From: Gp6-AA40 sp035293405
GTDB lineage: Bacteria > Acidobacteriota > Vicinamibacteria > Vicinamibacterales > UBA2999
Assembly: GCA_035293405.1 (NCBI GenBank)
Contig: DATDOE010000031.1
Span: 34,571-98,570, forward strand
Length of the DNA: 64,000 nucleotides
Direction: 5' to 3'
In this document: positions 16,885-25,780 of the stretch, piece after piece
How the letters are laid out: every line of letters starts with the position of its first letter
How positions within the stretch are numbered: position 1 is the stretch's first letter
Position numbers and translations under genes: made by a program
The notes under the pieces: generated by a model
Told to the model about the DNA's origin: nothing
Databases searched by the model: none
The model's input: the letters and a program-made list of their open reading frames with translations, nothing else

Positions 16885-18363
16885 CTATGCGTCGATCTGT
16901 GCGCGCTGCAGCTTCCCGCTGAAGTCCACGTAGATCGACTTCCATTCCGAGAACACGTCGAGCGCCGCGGTGCCCGCCTCCCGGTGGCCGTTGCCCGTCG
17001 CCTTGGTCCCGCCGAATGGCAGATGCACCTCGGCGCCAATCGTCGGCGCGTTTACGTAGAAAATCCCCGTGTACATGTCGCGCATGGCCGTGAATGCCAG
17101 GTTGATGTCCCGCGTGTAGATTGATGCGGAGAGACCGTAGGCGACCCCGTTCCCTATCGCGATCGCCTCGTCCAGCGATCGGCAGCGCAGGACCGACACC
17201 ACGGGTCCGAAGATTTCCTCCTGCGCGATGCGCATGTCCGGGGCGACGTCGCCAAAGATCGTCGGCTCATGAAACCAGCCGCGGGCGTAGGGGCCGGCGT
17301 CCAGACGATGCCCGCCGGTGACCAGAGTCGCGCCTTCGGCACGGCCGATCTCGACGTATCTCATCACCGTCTGCAGTTGTGATTCGCTGACTGATGGCCC
17401 CATCTGCGTGCGCTCATCCAGCCCGTTGCCGACACGCAGTGCCTTCGCCCGCGCGGCAAACTCACGCAGGAACGCGTCGTACACCTTTTCGTGTACGACG
17501 ACGCGGCTGGCCGCCGTGCAGCGCTGACCGGTCGTGCCGAACCCACCCCAGAGACATCCCTCCACCGCGAGCTCGAGCTGCGCGTCGTCCATGACGATGA
17601 TGACGTTCTTGCCGCCCATTTCGAGGTGAACCTTCTTGAATCCTGGCGCGGCATTCTGATTGACCAGCCGTCCGACAGCGGTCGATCCGGTGAACGACAC
17701 GACCTTCACCGCGTCGTGCGTGACCATCCGCGTCCCGACCTCGGCTCCGCCGGTGACCAGGTTGACGACGCCGGCCGGAATTCCGACCGCCTCCAGCACC
17801 TTCACGAAGTTGACCGCCGACAGCGGCGTGAGCGTTGACGGCTTCAAGACCACGGTATTTCCGCAGACGAGCGCGGGCGCAATCTTCCATGACGGGATCG
17901 CCATCGGGAAATTCCACGGCGTGATCATCGAGCACACGCCGAGCGGTTGTCGTACCGACATGGCAAATTTGTCCCGCAGTTCAGAGGGGACCGTCTGGCC
18001 GTACTGCCGGCGGCCTTCGCCGGCCATGAACTGCGTCATGTCGATGGCTTCCTGGACGTCGCCACGCGTCTCCTCGAGCACCTTGCCCATTTCGCGGGTC
18101 ATGTCCCTGGCGAAGGCGTCCTTGCGCTCGACGAGCTGTCCAGCCGCCGCCAGCAGCAGTTCCGCTCGCTTGGGCGCGGGCACGAGCCGCCACGTGTCGT
18201 ACGCGCGAGCGGCAGCCGAGAGCGCGGATTCGACATCTAAAGTGGTCGAATCCTGAAAGAGCCCAATCACGTCCCCGTCGTCGGCGGGATTGCGATTCTC
18301 GAAGGTCTGGCCTGAAACGGAGGAGACCCACTCTCCCCCGATGTAATTCTGGTAGGTCTGCAC
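16885..18363 (-). CDS. NAD(P)-dependent aldehyde dehydrogenase
   Basis: The enzyme oxidises an aldehyde to the acid in the cytoplasm. Signatures are PWNFPMAIPSWKIAPAL, LKPSTLTPLSA, VSFTGSTAVGR, the catalytic Glu in LEMGGKN, the catalytic Cys in GTTGQRCTAASR and EEIFGPVVSVL. From the GTG at 18363 the length is 492 aa, normal for the family; a GGAGA lies about 8 nt upstream, whereas the ATG at 18381 has no ribosome binding site. The ALDH subfamily (semialdehyde, betaine or general) cannot be fixed. It is a lone gene, convergent with the second TonB receptor; formaldehyde or alcohol-derived aldehydes are possible substrates. Confidence 0.88.
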   Translation of the reverse strand: MQTYQNYIGGEWVSSVSGQTFENRNPADDGDVIGLFQDSTTLDVESALSAAARAYDTWRLVPAPKRAELLLAAAGQLVERKDAFARDMTREMGKVLEETRGDVQEAIDMTQFMAGEGRRQYGQTVPSELRDKFAMSVRQPLGVCSMITPWNFPMAIPSWKIAPALVCGNTVVLKPSTLTPLSAVNFVKVLEAVGIPAGVVNLVTGGAEVGTRMVTHDAVKVVSFTGSTAVGRLVNQNAAPGFKKVHLEMGGKNVIIVMDDAQLELAVEGCLWGGFGTTGQRCTAASRVVVHEKVYDAFLREFAARAKALRVGNGLDERTQMGPSVSESQLQTVMRYVEIGRAEGATLVTGGHRLDAGPYARGWFHEPTIFGDVAPDMRIAQEEIFGPVVSVLRCRSLDEAIAIGNGVAYGLSASIYTRDINLAFTAMRDMYTGIFYVNAPTIGAEVHLPFGGTKATGNGHREAGTAALDVFSEWKSIYVDFSGKLQRAQIDA

Positions 18364-18674
18364 GGTCGCATCTCCGTCCATATATGAGCAACAGGCTGCC
18401 GTAATCCACTCACAGGCTACAACGTGGACCCGAAAGACGGGGAAAACCCGGAAACTCCGAACTCCATGTGCCAATTCGCGGCACCTCTCGATGTACCAGC
18501 CAACCAACTGCCAGCTAGCGGCTTAGCAGCACCAGTGCACACCAAACACGCTTTGCCGTGTGTGCAGTGTCGAAACTTGGCCACCAACAAGCCACTGAAT
18601 TGCGCGTTTCGCACCGGGACTTCCCGTGGCATGGATCCTGAATAAATAACAAGACAGAAGGGCTGGTTACGAAA

Positions 18675-19052
18675 ATGCCTAGCACCAATCGAATCGCCGA
18701 CGCACCAGTGCAGAAAGTTGTCGTGGTGAATGGCAATACCGAAGTGCTCGGCATGCTTGAGTCTGTACTCGACGCGGGCCGCTACGACATGGTGTTCGTG
18801 GAACCTGGTGACCGGGCCTATTCGCAGATCAGGAAAGTGCTTCCCAACCTGGTCATCCTCTGCACGCGTATCGAGGAACTCGACGGCTTCCAGTTGTTGA
18901 CCATGCTCAAGCTGGATCCGGAGACCAGTGACATCCCGGTGTTGACCTACACCACCGAGCACGAAGGACAGGACTTCGACGCCGTGTTCTCGCCGATCGC
19001 CGAGGACGACGAGGCGCAGTTCCCGAGCCGTCCCGCGCTCAGGATGAACTGA
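18675..19052 (+). CDS. Receiver-like protein lacking the phosphorylation site
   Basis: The 125-aa product has the length and pattern of a single CheY-like receiver domain (VVVVNGN, then PNLVILCTRIEELDGFQLLTMLK, then DIPVLTYT). The residues needed for phosphotransfer are missing: the acidic pair after beta-1 is replaced by NGN (N19), the phospho-Asp position in VILC is C63, and the usual KP after beta-5 is SP. It must act without phosphorylation, perhaps as a protein-binding module. The next gene, 54 nt downstream on the same strand, encodes a PilZ protein. The 293-bp region upstream (18382-18674) shows no gene. Confidence 0.75.
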   Translation: MPSTNRIADAPVQKVVVVNGNTEVLGMLESVLDAGRYDMVFVEPGDRAYSQIRKVLPNLVILCTRIEELDGFQLLTMLKLDPETSDIPVLTYTTEHEGQDFDAVFSPIAEDDEAQFPSRPALRMN

Positions 19053-19106
19053 CCGGTCTCCGGTCGGTGCTGCGCGCCCAGACGGTAATGGTATAGTTTG
19101 CGACCA

Positions 19107-19451
19107 ATGTCATCGGACAAGCGCGACGCGGAGCGCGTCCCGATGCTAGGCCACCTCCGAGGGGAGGTCATGGTGTTCCAGCCGATGCTGATCAAAGAGG
19201 TCAGCCTCGGGGGTGCCATGGTCGAAACCCGGTTCCCTCTTCATCTGAACTCGCTGCACGATTTGCGGCTCACGCTGGCCACACGGTCCATCGTGGTGAA
19301 GGGCCGCGTGGTGCACTCGCAGATCAGCGACGTCGATCAGGACGTGGTGATCTACTGGACGGGTATCGAGTTCGTGGAGCCTTCGGAACACGTGGCCTCG
19401 GCGATCGCCGAGTTTCTGGAATCGGTGCGCACGCACCGGAACGGAACGTAG
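19107..19451 (+). CDS. PilZ domain protein
   Basis: The 114-aa protein has the PilZ layout: an N-terminal Arg-rich box (KRDAERVP), a xVSLGGAMVET box near residue 34-42 in place of the canonical D/NxSxxG, and the beta-barrel core ending VVIYWTGIEFVEPSE. PilZ domains bind cyclic di-GMP; the first box (RxxxR) and second box are partly conserved, with Glu for Asp, so binding is plausible but not certain. It starts at ATG 19107; GTATAGT just upstream (19091-19097) could be a -10 element. The preceding gene is a phosphorylation-dead receiver, and the two may form a small signalling pair. Confidence 0.8.
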   Translation: MSSDKRDAERVPMLGHLRGEVMVFQPMLIKEVSLGGAMVETRFPLHLNSLHDLRLTLATRSIVVKGRVVHSQISDVDQDVVIYWTGIEFVEPSEHVASAIAEFLESVRTHRNGT

Positions 19452-19452
19452 T

Positions 19453-19857
19453 CTAGTCGCGCACCCGCAAGTGCTGCAGGTAGTCGCCTGACGCAATTCG
19501 TTCCGCGCGTCCAAGCGGAGCGTTGTAGAAGTAGGCCGCCGCGAACACCACCGTTCCGTCTTCCATGGTCACCATCGTACGTTTGCGCCGGTAGAGACTG
19601 GACTCTGGTTCGGTGGGGCTGTAGCCCTCGATTTCATCCAGCGCTCTCAGGACGATGACCGGATGGCTCATCTGGTACACCTCGCCCCACACACGACCGT
19701 CGTCGGCAGGGACCGCTGCGGGGTAGATACCCAGATCGAACAGCGCCGCCTCGATGGTCCCTCGACCCTTGTATTCGAGGTGCTGATCGAGACCACGACG
19801 CCCGGTACGATTGAAGGGCGTCATGAGGGTCCCGTAGAAGAAGACGAGGTCAGCCAT
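19453..19857 (-). CDS. Gamma-glutamylcyclotransferase (GGCT/AIG2-like) family protein
   Basis: The 134-aa protein starts at ATG 19857 with VFFYGTLM, the family's substrate-binding YGTLM loop, and has ALDEIEGY around residue 80 carrying the catalytic Glu. Members cleave gamma-glutamyl amino acids or related amides to 5-oxoproline, or act in amide hydrolysis of unknown targets. It is cytoplasmic and single-domain. Its stop codon is one base from that of the convergent PilZ gene. Physiological substrate is unknown. Confidence 0.82.
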   Translation of the reverse strand: MADLVFFYGTLMTPFNRTGRRGLDQHLEYKGRGTIEAALFDLGIYPAAVPADDGRVWGEVYQMSHPVIVLRALDEIEGYSPTEPESSLYRRKRTMVTMEDGTVVFAAAYFYNAPLGRAERIASGDYLQHLRVRD

Positions 19858-19942
19858 TCGTGAAGTGCAGGCGCGGCAGACCGGCAGCGGAACGGGCTGC
19901 CTGCCGACGTAATGGGTTTTACGCCGCCTGATGGCGGCGCAT

Positions 19943-20995
19943 TTACAGGGCGGGGGGAGCGGGACGCCGGCGGAACTGAGGATTCGGCGAGGGAGCACCC
20001 GGAGCGGGCTGTGGCTGCAGCTCAGGTCGCCGCTGGGCACGCAGTGCGCCGAGCACATCGATCATCGCAGCCGGCACTGAGAAGGCCAGCGAGACAGTCT
20101 TGCCCTGGCCACCGAGCTGCAGAGAATTCATCAGGTCCGCCAGCTCTGCGTGCTGACCCATCTGCATCCGCGCCAGGGCCATGAATCCCTGAATGACCTG
20201 TCGGAGATCCTGGGCCGCAACGTCGTCCCGCGCCTCGGCGCGGAGCTGCCCCTCAACGCCCCCATTGATCACGCCTTTGATGGAGAACCAGCTGATGGCC
20301 GGCAGCCTGCTCGCGATCTCTTGAGGGAGCCTCGCGTTGGCCAGGGCGTCGAATCGCGCCACGCCCCACACCGTTCCATCGTCGACATCTCGAACGAGGC
20401 GCATCAACTCCTGGTTGTCGCTGATCCCTGCGGTCCCTGCCGCCTTGGTATCGATGGCTCGCCGAACCGCTGCGGGATTCCCGACCGCGACAAGGCCGGG
20501 CTCTACAAACGCGAGGCCGAAATTGTCGTGCGTAACCAGGCGCTTCCCTTTGTAATCTTCAATCGTCGCACCTTCCTGCAGGGCGAAGCCCTCGAGCCGG
20601 ACCTGGTCGAATCGCCCGCGAGCGAGGACCAGTGGCGGCCCGCTCGCATCGCTATCTGAACCCGATGCGGCAGCGATGACGTAGTCGATGTCTTTCTCGA
20701 TGTCGATGCCGGTCCGTTCCCGGAAGCGATTGGCGCTGTCTCCGCCCGGCTGGAGGTCTCCGCCAGGATGGAGTTCCGTCAGCTTGCGCCGCAAGTCGGA
20801 ATCCATGACGTCGCGGACATTGGCGTAACCGACGAACCGGGCATCGGCGGGCACATACGCGAATTCTGCAGGCTCGTCCCCGCCGATGAGCGTGAGGTTC
20901 TGGAGGCCCATGTAGGAGGCCAGGACGCCGGTGCCAAGACCAACCACGAGAATCCCGGCCGCAACCAGGAGAAATAGGCGTGTGCGTTTTGTCAT
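19943..20995 (-). CDS. Membrane-anchored periplasmic protein, DUF3352-like
   Basis: I start at ATG 20995 (350 aa; GGGAG 8 nt upstream). Residues 7-29 form one transmembrane helix after MTKRTR, so the rest faces the periplasm. The region after AEFAYVPADARFVGYANVRDVMDSDLRRKL resembles DUF3352-type proteins, which carry tandem beta-alpha substrate-like domains of unknown role. The C-terminus is Pro/Arg-rich and low complexity. It is the last gene behind two ABC transporter pairs with a gap of 93 nt holding an inverted repeat, so co-expression with the transporter is possible. Function unknown. Confidence 0.6.
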   Translation of the reverse strand: MTKRTRLFLLVAAGILVVGLGTGVLASYMGLQNLTLIGGDEPAEFAYVPADARFVGYANVRDVMDSDLRRKLTELHPGGDLQPGGDSANRFRERTGIDIEKDIDYVIAAASGSDSDASGPPLVLARGRFDQVRLEGFALQEGATIEDYKGKRLVTHDNFGLAFVEPGLVAVGNPAAVRRAIDTKAAGTAGISDNQELMRLVRDVDDGTVWGVARFDALANARLPQEIASRLPAISWFSIKGVINGGVEGQLRAEARDDVAAQDLRQVIQGFMALARMQMGQHAELADLMNSLQLGGQGKTVSLAFSVPAAMIDVLGALRAQRRPELQPQPAPGAPSPNPQFRRRPAPPAL

Positions 20996-21054
20996 CGACA
21001 CCGCTCCCAACAGGCTATTACGAACGGGCACCTGTCTAGGTTCCTCGCCCCGAC

Positions 21055-21078
21055 GTGGGTCTGAAAACCCGCCTCCAC
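21055..21078. repeat. Degenerate palindrome, dispersed family 2 (copy 1)
   Basis: Read on the minus strand this is GTGGAGGCGGGT-TTTC-AGACCCAC, closely matching the element at 28563-28590. It lies 10 nt behind the stop codon of the ABC permease (21089). Confidence 0.75.
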
Positions 21079-21088
21079 AGGCCCGATT

Positions 21089-21919
21089 CTACTGGTCCAG
21101 CACATATTCTCGTCTCTCCACGACCCGGCCGGCCAGGGCCAGTGATGCGGCGGTCGCCGCGGCCAGACACAGGAGGCTGATCAGGACCGAAGGTGAGTCG
21201 GCAAAAACGCCCTGCAGCAACGAAACCACGCTGTCTGAGGGCATGGCGTGGGGGACCAGGGATTGGAGGTAATACGCCAGTGTGAACCGCCGCAAATAGC
21301 CCGGCATGATCAGCGCCAGTTGCTCCCATCCGAAGGCGAACACCAGACCCACCACGAGCGGACGCTTCATCACCGTGCCGACGAGGGCGAACAGGCCCCC
21401 GTACGCGGCCAGCCCAAGAGCAAGCAGTCCAAGATCGGTCAGCAGCAATTTGAAGCTCGCGCCAATCTCCCGGAACGGCACGATCAGGAAATACACCAGC
21501 ATCACCCCGGGCAGCACGACGAGCGTCGTGCACACCAGGTAGGCGATGAACTTGCCGACGAGAATCGCGCTCCGGCGTATCGGCCGGGTGAACAGGTAGG
21601 TGATGGTCTTGTCCTCGACTTCATCCGCCACGAGCGCCGTGCCGTAGAACACGCCCAGCACGGGGACGATGAACCGCAGGAAGAGGATCCAGATCATCAT
21701 CCCGAACATCCCCGCGGCATCAACGCGGACGCCGTTGACGCGCAGCGGCGCGATTCCAGTGGCCTGCACGATGCGGGCGATGAGGGCGAGGATCACCGGG
21801 CTGCCAACCACGATGGCCATGAAGATCGTCCGGCGCGACCACAGCATCTCGCCGAGAGACAGCTCGAAGACGCGCCATGCGCCGTTCATGAACGAGGCTG
21901 GACGGGCGTCGCGGCTCAT
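21089..21919 (-). CDS. ABC-2 type transporter permease
   Basis: The 276-aa protein has about six hydrophobic segments (starting near residues 33, 71, 122, 160, 190 and 250) and the ABC-2 loop signature VADEVEDKTITYLFTRPIRRS-like block after the second helix. It pairs with the ATPase encoded just upstream; their frames overlap in ATGA (21916-21919), indicating coupled translation. Such permeases export drugs, polymers or lipids, or regulate other processes; the substrate is unknown. Together with the upstream pair it may form one heteromeric exporter. Confidence 0.87.
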   Translation of the reverse strand: MSRDARPASFMNGAWRVFELSLGEMLWSRRTIFMAIVVGSPVILALIARIVQATGIAPLRVNGVRVDAAGMFGMMIWILFLRFIVPVLGVFYGTALVADEVEDKTITYLFTRPIRRSAILVGKFIAYLVCTTLVVLPGVMLVYFLIVPFREIGASFKLLLTDLGLLALGLAAYGGLFALVGTVMKRPLVVGLVFAFGWEQLALIMPGYLRRFTLAYYLQSLVPHAMPSDSVVSLLQGVFADSPSVLISLLCLAAATAASLALAGRVVERREYVLDQ

Positions 21920-22830
21920 TGTTTCACCAGGTACTTGAAGACGGCCTGCAGGTTGTCGTCGGGCGAGGTCACTTCGTCGATGACGCCGCCCTCTCCCGAG
22001 GCTGCCATATCGGTCAGGCGCGCATAGAACGCATCAGGGCGGGCGGTCTCGACGATGAGGGCTCCCGGCTCGAGCCGCAGGCTGATCACACCATCCTCGA
22101 CCAGCAGCGTGCGGGCAAGGCCCTTGGGATCCTGCGCTCTGATGAACACGGTATGCGGATGCGTGTCGATGAGATCGCGAATCTGATGCACGTTGCCTTC
22201 GGCGACGATTCTCCCGTTGTTGATCAACAGGATGTTCGAGGTCATCGACTCCACTTCGTGCAGAATGTGGCTCGAGACGAGCACGCTCTTCCCCGCGCGT
22301 CCCCACTCGCGAATCAGCTTGATGGTGCGGCGGCGCATGATGGGGTCCATGCCGCCCAGGGGCTCGTCGAGGATCAGAACTTCCGGATCGTGGGCGATGG
22401 CCTGAGCCATCTTCACGCGCTGGCGCATGCCCTTGCTGTAGGCGCCGATCCGTTTGTCGGCGGCGTCCAGCAGATCGACGGCTTCGAGGGCGCGCCTCGC
22501 GGCCGCCTCGGCAGCGGCCGGGTCGAGACCGTTGAGGCTCACAAGAGCGGTCACCCAGCCAAGCCCGGTCATCCGGTCGTAGAAGGCATCCTGCTCAGGG
22601 CAGAAGCCGATGCGGTGAAACAGCGTCGGGTTGTCCCAGATCGGCTCGCCGAGCACGCGCACGGTCCCCTGGCTTGGTTTCAGCTGGCCGGTCACGAGCT
22701 TCATGAACGTCGACTTGCCGGCGCCGTTCGGGCCCAGCAAGCCAGTAATGCCTGGCGGCACCGACACCGTGACGTCATTCAGGCCGGACACCTGGCCGTA
22801 CCACTTCGACAGGTGCTCAGTGGTAATCAC
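21916..22830 (-). CDS. ABC transporter ATP-binding protein
   Basis: The 304-aa ATPase carries Walker A (GPNGAGKST), a Q-loop region (GFCPEQDAFYD), an ABC signature of the ABC-2 exporter type (YSKGMRQRV), Walker B (VLILDEPLGGMD) and the switch His (VSSHILHEV). The C-terminal 90 residues form the extra domain common in exporter ATPases. I choose GTG 22830 because it leaves a one-base gap to the upstream permease stop, whereas a longer frame would run inside that gene. It energises the permease encoded downstream. Confidence 0.9.
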   Translation of the reverse strand: MITTEHLSKWYGQVSGLNDVTVSVPPGITGLLGPNGAGKSTFMKLVTGQLKPSQGTVRVLGEPIWDNPTLFHRIGFCPEQDAFYDRMTGLGWVTALVSLNGLDPAAAEAAARRALEAVDLLDAADKRIGAYSKGMRQRVKMAQAIAHDPEVLILDEPLGGMDPIMRRRTIKLIREWGRAGKSVLVSSHILHEVESMTSNILLINNGRIVAEGNVHQIRDLIDTHPHTVFIRAQDPKGLARTLLVEDGVISLRLEPGALIVETARPDAFYARLTDMAASGEGGVIDEVTSPDDNLQAVFKYLVKQ

Positions 22831-22831
22831 G

Positions 22832-23668
22832 TCAGGCCACGACCTCGACGGCGCGAATCCGTCGCTCGAGAATCCAGATCGACGCGCCAATCAGGACCAG
22901 CAGCACCAGCACGGCGACAAACACCGGCACCGGCGGCTCGGCGCGCACGCGAAACATCCTGTCGGCCACGACGTCGAGCATCTGCCCCGGTGAGATCACC
23001 GCCCAGGTACTGCTACCGGTGATGGCACGGAGCGCCTGATACATTGCGCCAGTAAAAAACACCGTGCCCGCGTACATCACGGAGACGAACCGGCGACTCT
23101 TCGTCAGCGACGAGAGCGCGAGGATCCCGAATGCCGCGAGGAGGGCCTGGACGATCGAATAGAGCGTAATCGCCGGCAGGAGGAACAGGTTCTCCCGGAT
23201 GAAGGTCGTGCTGCCGGCGAGCACCACTTGCACCAGCAGCAGCATCATCGCCGGCGCAAAGGTGACGCTGAGCACGAACACCAGCGCGGGCACCAGTTTG
23301 CCCATGATGTACTCGGCGCGGGTGAGCGGCTTGGACAAGTAGAGCTGCAGCGCATTCGCGCGCCGATCGTCGGCAATGAGTCCGCCCAGCGCGATCGCAA
23401 TCACGAAGACGAAGAACGACTGCGCGTCAAAGAAATCGCGGAAGGTCTTGGATGTCGCGGCCAGGAAGGACGCCTGCTGAAAGCTCGACGACAGATAGAT
23501 CTGAATGGTGCGCGCGACGAACTGTCCCCAGCCGCCGATCATGACCATCAGGAACCATCGCTGCTTGAGCGCGCCAATAATGTGCATGCGGGCGATGACC
23601 CACCAGGCGCGGCCGTGCGGCACGCGCTGCCCGACATAGTGGCGGTAGCCCTGGTCGTGAATAGGCAT
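22832..23668 (-). CDS. ABC-2 type transporter permease
   Basis: The 278-aa membrane protein has about six hydrophobic stretches and the loop IADDRRANALQLYLSKPLTRAEYI typical of ABC-2 permeases just after the second helix. It ends one base before the next ATPase start and begins 3 nt after the preceding ATPase stop, so all four ABC genes form a tight operon (ATPase, permease, ATPase, permease). Substrate unknown. Confidence 0.87.
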   Translation of the reverse strand: MPIHDQGYRHYVGQRVPHGRAWWVIARMHIIGALKQRWFLMVMIGGWGQFVARTIQIYLSSSFQQASFLAATSKTFRDFFDAQSFFVFVIAIALGGLIADDRRANALQLYLSKPLTRAEYIMGKLVPALVFVLSVTFAPAMMLLLVQVVLAGSTTFIRENLFLLPAITLYSIVQALLAAFGILALSSLTKSRRFVSVMYAGTVFFTGAMYQALRAITGSSTWAVISPGQMLDVVADRMFRVRAEPPVPVFVAVLVLLVLIGASIWILERRIRAVEVVA

Positions 23669-23671
23669 CGA

Positions 23672-24601
23672 TCAGGACTCCCCGACAGCCTTCGCGAACA
23701 CGTCTTCGAGCGTCGGCACGCTGGCGCGCAGGTGCCGCACCTGCATCCGGTGCTCCGACGCGAGGCGAAACAGGAACGGCGCGCCCCGCTCATCCGGGAC
23801 GAACACACGCATCACGTCCTCGTCGGTCGCGTGGCATTCGAGGCCGGCTGCCCGCAGCACGGACAGGAATTGCTCGACGTCGCCTTTGACCCGCAGCTCG
23901 AAGACACGCCCTCCGGGCCCCTTCAACCCGGCGATCGGGCCAGCGGTCGCAATCGCGCCCTTATCCAGGACGATCACATGGTCGCAGGTGTATTCGACGT
24001 CCGGCAGCAGATGCGACGACAGGATGAGATTGATCTGTTTGTTGTGCGCGATGTCGCGTATGAGCTCGAGCATCTCCTCGCGCCCCTTCGGATCCATCCC
24101 GTTGGTCGGCTCATCGAGAAAGAGCAATGACGGATCGTGCACGAGCGCCTGGGCCAGCTTGATGCGCTGCTTCATGCCGGTCGAGTACTGCTCGATGTTC
24201 CGATAGCGCGCCTCGCCGAGGCCCACGTAATAGAGCACTTCGTGCGCGCGCTGCATCGCGTCGGCACGCGGCAGGCCGGCCAGCTCGCCGCAATAGGCCA
24301 CGAAGGCGACGGCGTTCATGCGCGGAAAGTGCGCATCGTTCTCCGGCATGTAGCCGATGCGCCCGCGAATCTGCAGCGGGGCGCGACGCACGTCGAGCCC
24401 GAGGACCTTCATCACCCCGCTGTCCGGAACCAGCAGTCCGAGCAGGGCCTTGATCATCGTGCTCTTGCCCGCCCCATTCGGTCCAAGAAGACCGACCGCG
24501 CCACCCGGGAATGACGTGCTCACATCGCGCAGGGCCCACTGCGTGCCAAAGCGGACGCTGACACTCTGGAGGTCGACGACGGACGGCATCACTGGGTCCA
24601 T
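23672..24601 (-). CDS. ABC transporter ATP-binding protein
   Basis: The 309-aa ATPase has Walker A (GPNGAGKST), signature YSTGMKQRIKLAQAL, Walker B (LLFLDEPTNGMD) and the switch His in LSSHLLPDV, followed by a C-terminal exporter-type extension. The start could be ATG 24601 or the internal ATG 24589; neither has a Shine-Dalgarno motif, and a 9-nt tandem repeat (24607-24656) abuts the first. It is the first gene of the four-gene ABC operon. Confidence 0.88.
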   Translation of the reverse strand: MDPVMPSVVDLQSVSVRFGTQWALRDVSTSFPGGAVGLLGPNGAGKSTMIKALLGLLVPDSGVMKVLGLDVRRAPLQIRGRIGYMPENDAHFPRMNAVAFVAYCGELAGLPRADAMQRAHEVLYYVGLGEARYRNIEQYSTGMKQRIKLAQALVHDPSLLFLDEPTNGMDPKGREEMLELIRDIAHNKQINLILSSHLLPDVEYTCDHVIVLDKGAIATAGPIAGLKGPGGRVFELRVKGDVEQFLSVLRAAGLECHATDEDVMRVFVPDERGAPFLFRLASEHRMQVRHLRASVPTLEDVFAKAVGES

Positions 24602-24606
24602 ACGAC

Positions 24607-24656
24607 GGGATCGTTCGGATCGTTCGGGTCGTTCGGATCGTTCGGATCGTTCTGGG
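24607..24656. repeat. 9-nt tandem repeat ATCGTTCGG
   Basis: Five to six copies of ATCGTTCGG with one G variant are arranged head to tail between the HD hydrolase stop (24666) and the ABC ATPase start (24601). The 9-nt period makes this locus differ from the heptad arrays elsewhere. One frame would read repeated Asp-Pro-Asn, but I see no gene using it. Confidence 0.85.
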
Positions 24657-24665
24657 CGTCCGGGT

Positions 24666-25241
24666 TCACAATGTGCCCCGGAGACCGAGGATGTCGGCCT
24701 TCTCGCGCAGGAACGTAATCACGTTCGTGACGTGCACGTCGAGGGGCAGCCCGATCTCCTCGGCGCCCATCCTCAAGTCGTCGCGCGAGACGCCCCGCGC
24801 AAAGGCCTTGTCCTTCATCCGCTTGATCACCGACGCCGCTTCCAGATCCAGCACGCTCTTGCTCGGCCGCACCAGCGAGGCTGCGGTCACGAAGCCCGCC
24901 ATCTCGTCGCACGCGAAGAGAGATTTCTCGAGCCGGCTCTCACGTGCCACGCCGGAGTACTGCGCGTGCGAGAGGATGGCACGCATCACCCATTCGGGGT
25001 AGCCGCGCCGCCGCAGCTCTTCGCATCCACGGAACGGATGATCCGCCGGCGTGGAATATCGCTCGTAGTCGAAATCATGGAGCAGCGCGACGATCGCCCA
25101 CGCGTCCTCATCCTCGCCGAACGAACGGGCATAGCCGCGAACCGCGGCCTCGACGGCGAGCGCGTGCTTGCGCAGGCTCTCACCCTGGGTCCACTCGGTG
25201 AGGAGGGCCCACGCGGCGTCTCGTGACAACGGGGGGGTCAT
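24666..25241 (-). CDS. HD/HDIG-domain hydrolase
   Basis: The 191-aa protein has a metal-binding HD domain: His26 in LRKHALAVEA, the HD dyad in VALLHDFDYERY, then HPFRG and the C-terminal Asp in ACDEMAGF. Such proteins are metal-dependent phosphohydrolases of nucleotides or related compounds; this compact type is widespread and its substrate is not known. It lies between a Nudix hydrolase (15 nt upstream) and the ABC operon, so it may act on a damaged or signalling nucleotide. Confidence 0.82.
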   Translation of the reverse strand: MTPPLSRDAAWALLTEWTQGESLRKHALAVEAAVRGYARSFGEDEDAWAIVALLHDFDYERYSTPADHPFRGCEELRRRGYPEWVMRAILSHAQYSGVARESRLEKSLFACDEMAGFVTAASLVRPSKSVLDLEAASVIKRMKDKAFARGVSRDDLRMGAEEIGLPLDVHVTNVITFLREKADILGLRGTL

Positions 25242-25256
25242 GAATGCGAACGGATT

Positions 25257-25730
25257 CTACTCTTGACCCACGTCCTGGCCCACACGTGGGGGCATGTCGC
25301 GGGCCATTTCGAGCGCCCGCTCGATGACCGCCGCCGCCTTCTCCGTCAGGTCGTATTGCGCGAGCTCCGACCGCTCGACGAGCACGGCCTCGGCGACGTC
25401 GGACCCCGCCCGCAGCTCGCCGCCGATCGGCCGGCACAGGTAGTCGATCAGCACGAAGTGGTACACGACGCGGCCCGTCCCGTCGTGGGTGATGCGATCG
25501 AACACCTCGATCACCGATCCGACCTCGACCTGGAATCCGGTTTCCTCGGCCATCTCGCGCACGAGGCAGGCCTCGAGCGTCTCTCCTGTCTCGACCGCGC
25601 CACCGGGAATACTCCATCGTCCAGCGAGCGGCTCGAAGCGCCGCTTCACGAGCACGACGCGATCTTCGTGGACGATCACGGCCCCGACCCCCACGAAGGG
25701 ACGATCCGGGTACTTTCGTCTGTCGTTCAC
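25257..25730 (-). CDS. Nudix hydrolase
   Basis: The 157-aa protein contains a complete Nudix box, G(x5)E(x7)REUxEExGU, as GGAVETGETLEACLVREM followed by AEETGF, near residues 43-65. It hydrolyses a nucleoside diphosphate linked to another moiety with Mg2+. The surrounding RFEPLAGRWSIPGGAVETGE resembles ADP-ribose or 8-oxo-type hydrolases, but the substrate cannot be fixed. It sits in a minus-strand run with nucleoside-salvage genes further upstream. Confidence 0.88.
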   Translation of the reverse strand: MNDRRKYPDRPFVGVGAVIVHEDRVVLVKRRFEPLAGRWSIPGGAVETGETLEACLVREMAEETGFQVEVGSVIEVFDRITHDGTGRVVYHFVLIDYLCRPIGGELRAGSDVAEAVLVERSELAQYDLTEKAAAVIERALEMARDMPPRVGQDVGQE

Positions 25731-25747
25731 ACTTCTCAGTGCTCCCT

Positions 25748-25780
25748 TCTCGGTTCGGGTTCAGGTTCGGTTCTCAGTTC
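25748..25780. repeat. One-armed GGTTC-type tandem tract
   Basis: Tandem GGTTCGG/GGTTCAG/GTTCTCA units with 6-7 nt period fill the gap between the YjbQ stop (25781-25783) and the Nudix start. No facing arm is visible. Confidence 0.65.

Noticed and set aside
18382..18674. Riboswitch or small RNA between the aldehyde dehydrogenase and the receiver gene
   Set aside because: I looked for c-di-GMP, cobalamin and other common riboswitch cores and found no convincing set of conserved boxes or stems; left as a plain intergenic region.
24589..24912. Frame encoding repeated Asp-Pro-Asn upstream of the ABC operon
   Set aside because: It only translates the 9-nt tandem repeat and the antisense or alternate frame of the HD hydrolase gene; no start signal or domain.
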